A stretch of DNA of 64,000 nucleotides from Odontomyia ornata (lineage: Eukaryota > Arthropoda > Insecta > Diptera > Stratiomyidae): contig OZ017738.1 of NCBI GenBank assembly GCA_963969285.1, positions 45,399,103 through 45,463,102 on the forward strand. Reading direction: 5' to 3'. How positions within the stretch are numbered: position 1 is the first letter of the stretch; the number at the start of each line of letters is the position of its first letter. Both the position numbers and the translations under genes were made by a program. Shown here in pieces: positions 60,641-64,000 of this stretch. The notes below the pieces were generated by a model. The model saw nothing but the letters and a program-made list of their open reading frames with translations. It had not been told where the DNA came from and did no database searches.

Positions 60641-61490
60641 CCAAGTTTGAGGCCAGCCAGTATAATTTCACGATGACTTTATCTGATCGTCTTTTGTTAT
60701 TTGACGATGAAATTAAGGCTCAAGTCTGGCAAACTAGAGCACCAGTCAATTTCCCCAAGAATTTTGAATGACAAAAAAGAGCTTACTTACGCAGGAATAT
60801 TATCCACAGCGTCAGCAAAGTTTTCGACTTCCAACATTCTCCAGGCATTAATACTATTACGCGTAATTAATTCCCTGCTTGTTTATCTGTCCAATTTTAG
60901 GGTCACCAGTTGTTGGCACGAGTAATGACAACCACCAACAATTAGGGTAAACTTGCTTAATTCGTACTTGTGCTTAAATCGTAATCCACCTATAACTCAT
61001 CTTGAGTACTAGCTATAAGCCTATCTAGTGGCGAGAAATATAAATATCCATCAGCCATATGATTAGTTGACAAATAGCAGAGTGTTTTGCAGCTCCCAAA
61101 AAAAAAAAAAATATATATACATTAAAAACGTAAGTTTCTTTCAATAATTTCGGTTATATTTTGCACAATTCACGAAGATCATTCTAAAAATTGTATAGAG
61201 TATAGTTTGTTTAGGAGTGCGTAGTGTATTTGCACGTTCCTGTATGTTTCAGTCAGAAGAGATGCTACACACCCACATTTCGCGTAAATTTGTTATCGAT
61301 AAATTGAAAGCTTTTGACTTTTGAGCCTATTTCGTACTCCTAGTAATTTGCTAAAATGCACCGGTATGATTTAGGAACAGCACTATAGTTTGATTTCTCT
61401 ATTAACAAAACCAATCCGTAAACTATTATCCAAAAAAATTAAAATTAACTAAAATTAATTTATGAAAAGTAAAGCTGAATAGCTGCTACT
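60640..61490. other. No confident feature
   Basis: The left part may be more of the Gypsy gag on minus, but I cannot align it. A short poly(A) plus TA run lies near 61095-61120. No host exon recognised. Confidence 0.4.
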
Positions 61491-61494
61491 TTCA

Positions 61495-63530
61495 GGTTAA
61501 AATATCAAAAAGGAAATCTAATTCTTGGACTAAACAAAATATGGATGAAGCAATCAAAATATACAATGATGGCACGATTCAATGAAGTTTGCCGCATTTA
61601 TAGCGTACCAAAACCGAAATTTAGGCGATATCTAAAAGGGCTAAACAAACCACAGCGAATGGGACATCTGAAAGATTCAACTGATGGAATGTAATGCGAA
61701 CTAGTCTGGCACGTCTTGTTGTTGGAATCAAGATACCAATTAGCTGAAAAATATGGACAGATACAATAAGGATTCGCAGCTGGCTGGATGGAAATGATAT
61801 TAAAAATTTATGAAGAATCATCCAGAAATATCTTTATGAACTCCGGATGCAACGTCTATGGTTTGCTCGAAAAGATTCAACAAAGAAACAGTTATGGCAT
61901 TCTTTGACAATTATGAATTAATATTAGAAGCAGGCCAATTTACAGCTGATCTATAACATGGACGAGACTTACCTAAGCACAGTTCACAAGCCTTCTAAAA
62001 TTTTGGGTCAAAAGGGGAAACATCAAGTTCGAGCTGTAACTAGTGGTGAGCGTGGTATCAACACAACATGTATTTACAGTATGATTGCTGCTTATATTCA
62101 AACGGAAATGAATAATAGAGGACTTAAAACAAGGGGGACCACCGAATACCTGTACGTTGTACGAGTGTTAAGAAAGTGGATGGGTTGTAAGTACATTATT
62201 TGTCAAATGGCTTGAACATTTTATAAAGTTCTTCTAATTTTAGATGGCCACTTAACACACACGAAAAATATTGACGCAATTAGTCTCGCAAGGTAGTATC
62301 GAATAATCATGTTCTCACTACCAGCGCATACCACAAACAAATTGCGACCCTTGGACATGTCGTTTTTCAAACCATTGAAACATAATTTCAGTGCTGCTTG
62401 CTCTTCATGGGTGCGGAATAATCCTGGTTCCGTGATAAAACAGGTCAACATTGCAGAAATTTTTGGAGTGACATATTCTTGAGCCGTTTGTATGGAGAAG
62501 GAATACATTGGTTCAAATCATGTGGATTATGGTCTCGCAATCGACATAAAATCAGGGATGAAGAATATGTTGTTCTTTACGAAGATTCTAGTGTAAGTGA
62601 ACCGGTGACAGTCCCCCAAAGTCCTGAAACTAAAAGAACGAACTGATATATTAACATCTATACCACAGTCCAATCAGGATACTGAGTAAAACCAACTTGA
62701 TGAAGTTGAAAGATCTATGGATTCCAAAGCTAATGTTTCCAATATTAATATAGGGTTTTCCAATAAGAAGTGTTATTTTGAATAGATCTTGTGATTTAAC
62801 ACCTTGCGACTTCTTTCTTTGGGGTCACGTGAAAAAGAAGATCTACGCCAACAGTCCAGCGTCGATTCAAGACCTCAAAGATGGAATTCGTGAGGCTATC
62901 GAGGACACAGGGCAGCCACTTTGCGATTTGGTTATGGAAAATTTCATGAAAAGGATATGGTCCTGTAGGCGTGGTTGTGGTGGTCATTTGCCAGATGTTA
63001 TTTCTCACTACTAACGGCATACCTTTCTATTTATAATGAAGTAAACATCTTATCATTTATATTAAAAAATGGCATTTTGCCTTTAATATCGAAATAACAC
63101 CTCTTATTGGCAAACTCTATACAGTTACAGCAACGCTTGAACAAATATCCCCATTGCGTGCTATCCTTGGTAGTTCAAAGCAAATAAAAAGACAAAGTAC
63201 AGGAGCTCTTGTTATTACAGAAAATTCTTATGGAGAAGAATTTGGGAATAAAATAAAATAGTCCCAAAATAAAATCGTAGTGAGAAAAGAAAAATAAATC
63301 ATTCGTAAGGTCAAAAAAGCAAAATAAGAAAATGAAACCAAAACATAACGAAAATGATAGTCAGTCCTGTAAATTATGCCAAGAAGACATTGAGGAGGAC
63401 ATGATTAAATGCACGCAATATGAGATATGGGTACACGAACTTTGCGCAGGAGCCAATAAAAAAAAAACAAAGCATTACAACTGCGATCACTGCCAAAAAT
63501 TGGTGAAAATTGTCGCACAAAATCGCTAAA
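61495..63530 (+). pseudogene. pogo/CENP-B-like transposase remnant with C-terminal zinc finger
   Basis: The N-terminal psq-type helix-turn-helix reads SWTKQNMDEAIKIYNDGTIQ (61530-61590) and, after a frame change, VPKPKFRRYLKGLNKPQRM. The DDE domain starts IYNMDETYLSTVHKPSKILG (61950-62010; MDE carries the first catalytic Asp) and GERGINTTCIYSMIAAYI. The second Asp is in the DGHLTH word near 62240-62260, then MFSLPAHTTNKLRPLDMSFFKPLKHNF. A linker with TATLEQISPLRAIL and a C-terminal finger CKLCQEDIEEDMIKC...CDHC (63360-63500) complete it. Stops and frameshifts occur throughout, and a mariner element interrupts it at 62753-63117. Confidence 0.8.
62751..63119 (+). mobile_element. Internally deleted Tc1/mariner element nested in pogo remnant
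   Basis: The terminal inverted repeats GGGTTTTCCAATAAGAAGTG (62753-62772) and, in complement, GAGTTTGCCAATAAGAGGTG (ending 63117) match at most positions and are flanked by TA on both sides. Inside is only the C-terminus of a transposase: DLTPCDFFLWGHVKKKIYA, a typical last-Asp/Glu region of mariner-type enzymes, ending GGHLPDVISHY at 63014. The N-terminal and middle catalytic parts are deleted, so it is non-autonomous. Confidence 0.85.
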
Positions 63531-64000
63531 ACTAAGATTTTGGTGCATCAATAATATCTCAAAGTACGATTTGGGAATATGTCAGTATGATTTAAGATAA
63601 ATGGCGCTAAATTGTATTTTTCTAGTTTTTGAAAATAATTTACTTCTCTGAAATTTATAAATTTTCTCTTAAATTTTATTGAACTATTAATAAAAAATTA
63701 CCTAAATAAAAGTTACTTGGAGTCAAATTTAAGTGATCTTTGTTTGTGTTGAATTTATGAAGGTTTTTAGTGTAGGGGTACGAATTTGGCAAGTTTACCC
63801 TACTAGACAAACTTTATTTATGACTATAAATACGATAATTCAAATTCAAATTGTACATATATAGTCACGGCGGCGATAGCTGTTGATGGTGGATGACTCG
63901 TCCCGAGAACAATGAATAGTGACACATTATAAACATGTTTCATGGCAACTTCTATCATTTTCTATGGAATCTCGCCGGTAATATCCAAGGCACGCTCCAC
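63530..64000. other. Right edge, no recognised feature
   Basis: AT-rich up to about 63850, then more GC. The last 150 bases could continue into a feature beyond the window; nothing identifiable is complete here. Confidence 0.4.

Overview
The window looks like repeat-dense, AT-rich nuclear DNA from an insect, most likely a fly with a large genome. The reasons are several non-LTR retrotransposon families, Penelope-like elements (PLEs) with GIY-YIG domains, hAT, pogo and Tc1/mariner DNA transposons, a tRNA-derived SINE, and a multicopy element with a (RGAC)n tract like the mini-me/DINE-1 elements of Diptera. I found no intact host gene, tRNA or rRNA gene. The only host-gene homology is a broken fragment of Maf1 (26317-26632, minus), which sits inside a mobile insertion. 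The species cannot be named from this sequence.

Layout. 1-1330: broken non-LTR reverse transcriptase (RT), minus. 2160-2840: two retrotransposon 3'-UTR remnants. 3369-5559: a hAT-type element with an exact 8-bp target duplication, carrying copy A of a Helentron-like repeat. 6434-8840: copy 1 of an unclassified repeat, here called X. 8850-16490: two degenerate copies of a CCHC-gag retrotransposon (family G), with an L2/CR1-like RT between them. 16560-19500: little recognisable.

19502-35240 is the most layered part. A minus-strand retrotransposon (family J: gag, endonuclease, RT and 3' UTR) runs from about 35240 down to 19502. It is split by a PLE (19865-22420), an insertion of about 3.4 kb carrying the Maf1 piece (23655-27062), a CR1-like element (28140-30140), and a plus-strand segment (31150-34505) with repeat X and Helentron-like copy B.

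37052-38566: a 1.5-kb palindrome made of two opposed TIR elements. 38.9-41.5 kb: minus-strand RT. 41.5-42.9 kb: Helentron-like copy C. 43059-44531: a PLE with inverted pseudo-LTRs. 44.5-47.97 kb: a plus-strand family J copy with a 332-bp tandem duplication. 48.0-50.2 kb: X copy 3. 50.3-51.6 kb: Helentron-like copy D. 52.97-53.48 kb: a SINE between (TA)n tracts.

53490-59560 is a PLE split by the only apparently intact element, a full-length CR1-like retrotransposon (about 53985-58558) with open ORF1 and ORF2. 60.0-60.6 kb: Gypsy gag/protease remnant. 61.5-63.5 kb: pogo-like transposase remnant with a nested, deleted mariner.

The elements are related by insertion order rather than by pathway. 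The CR1-like element is the youngest candidate because both its frames are open. Nearly every other coding remnant has frameshifts or stops. The PLE 3' ends carry hammerhead-ribozyme-like cores. Clade names rest on motif reading alone and were not checked by database search.
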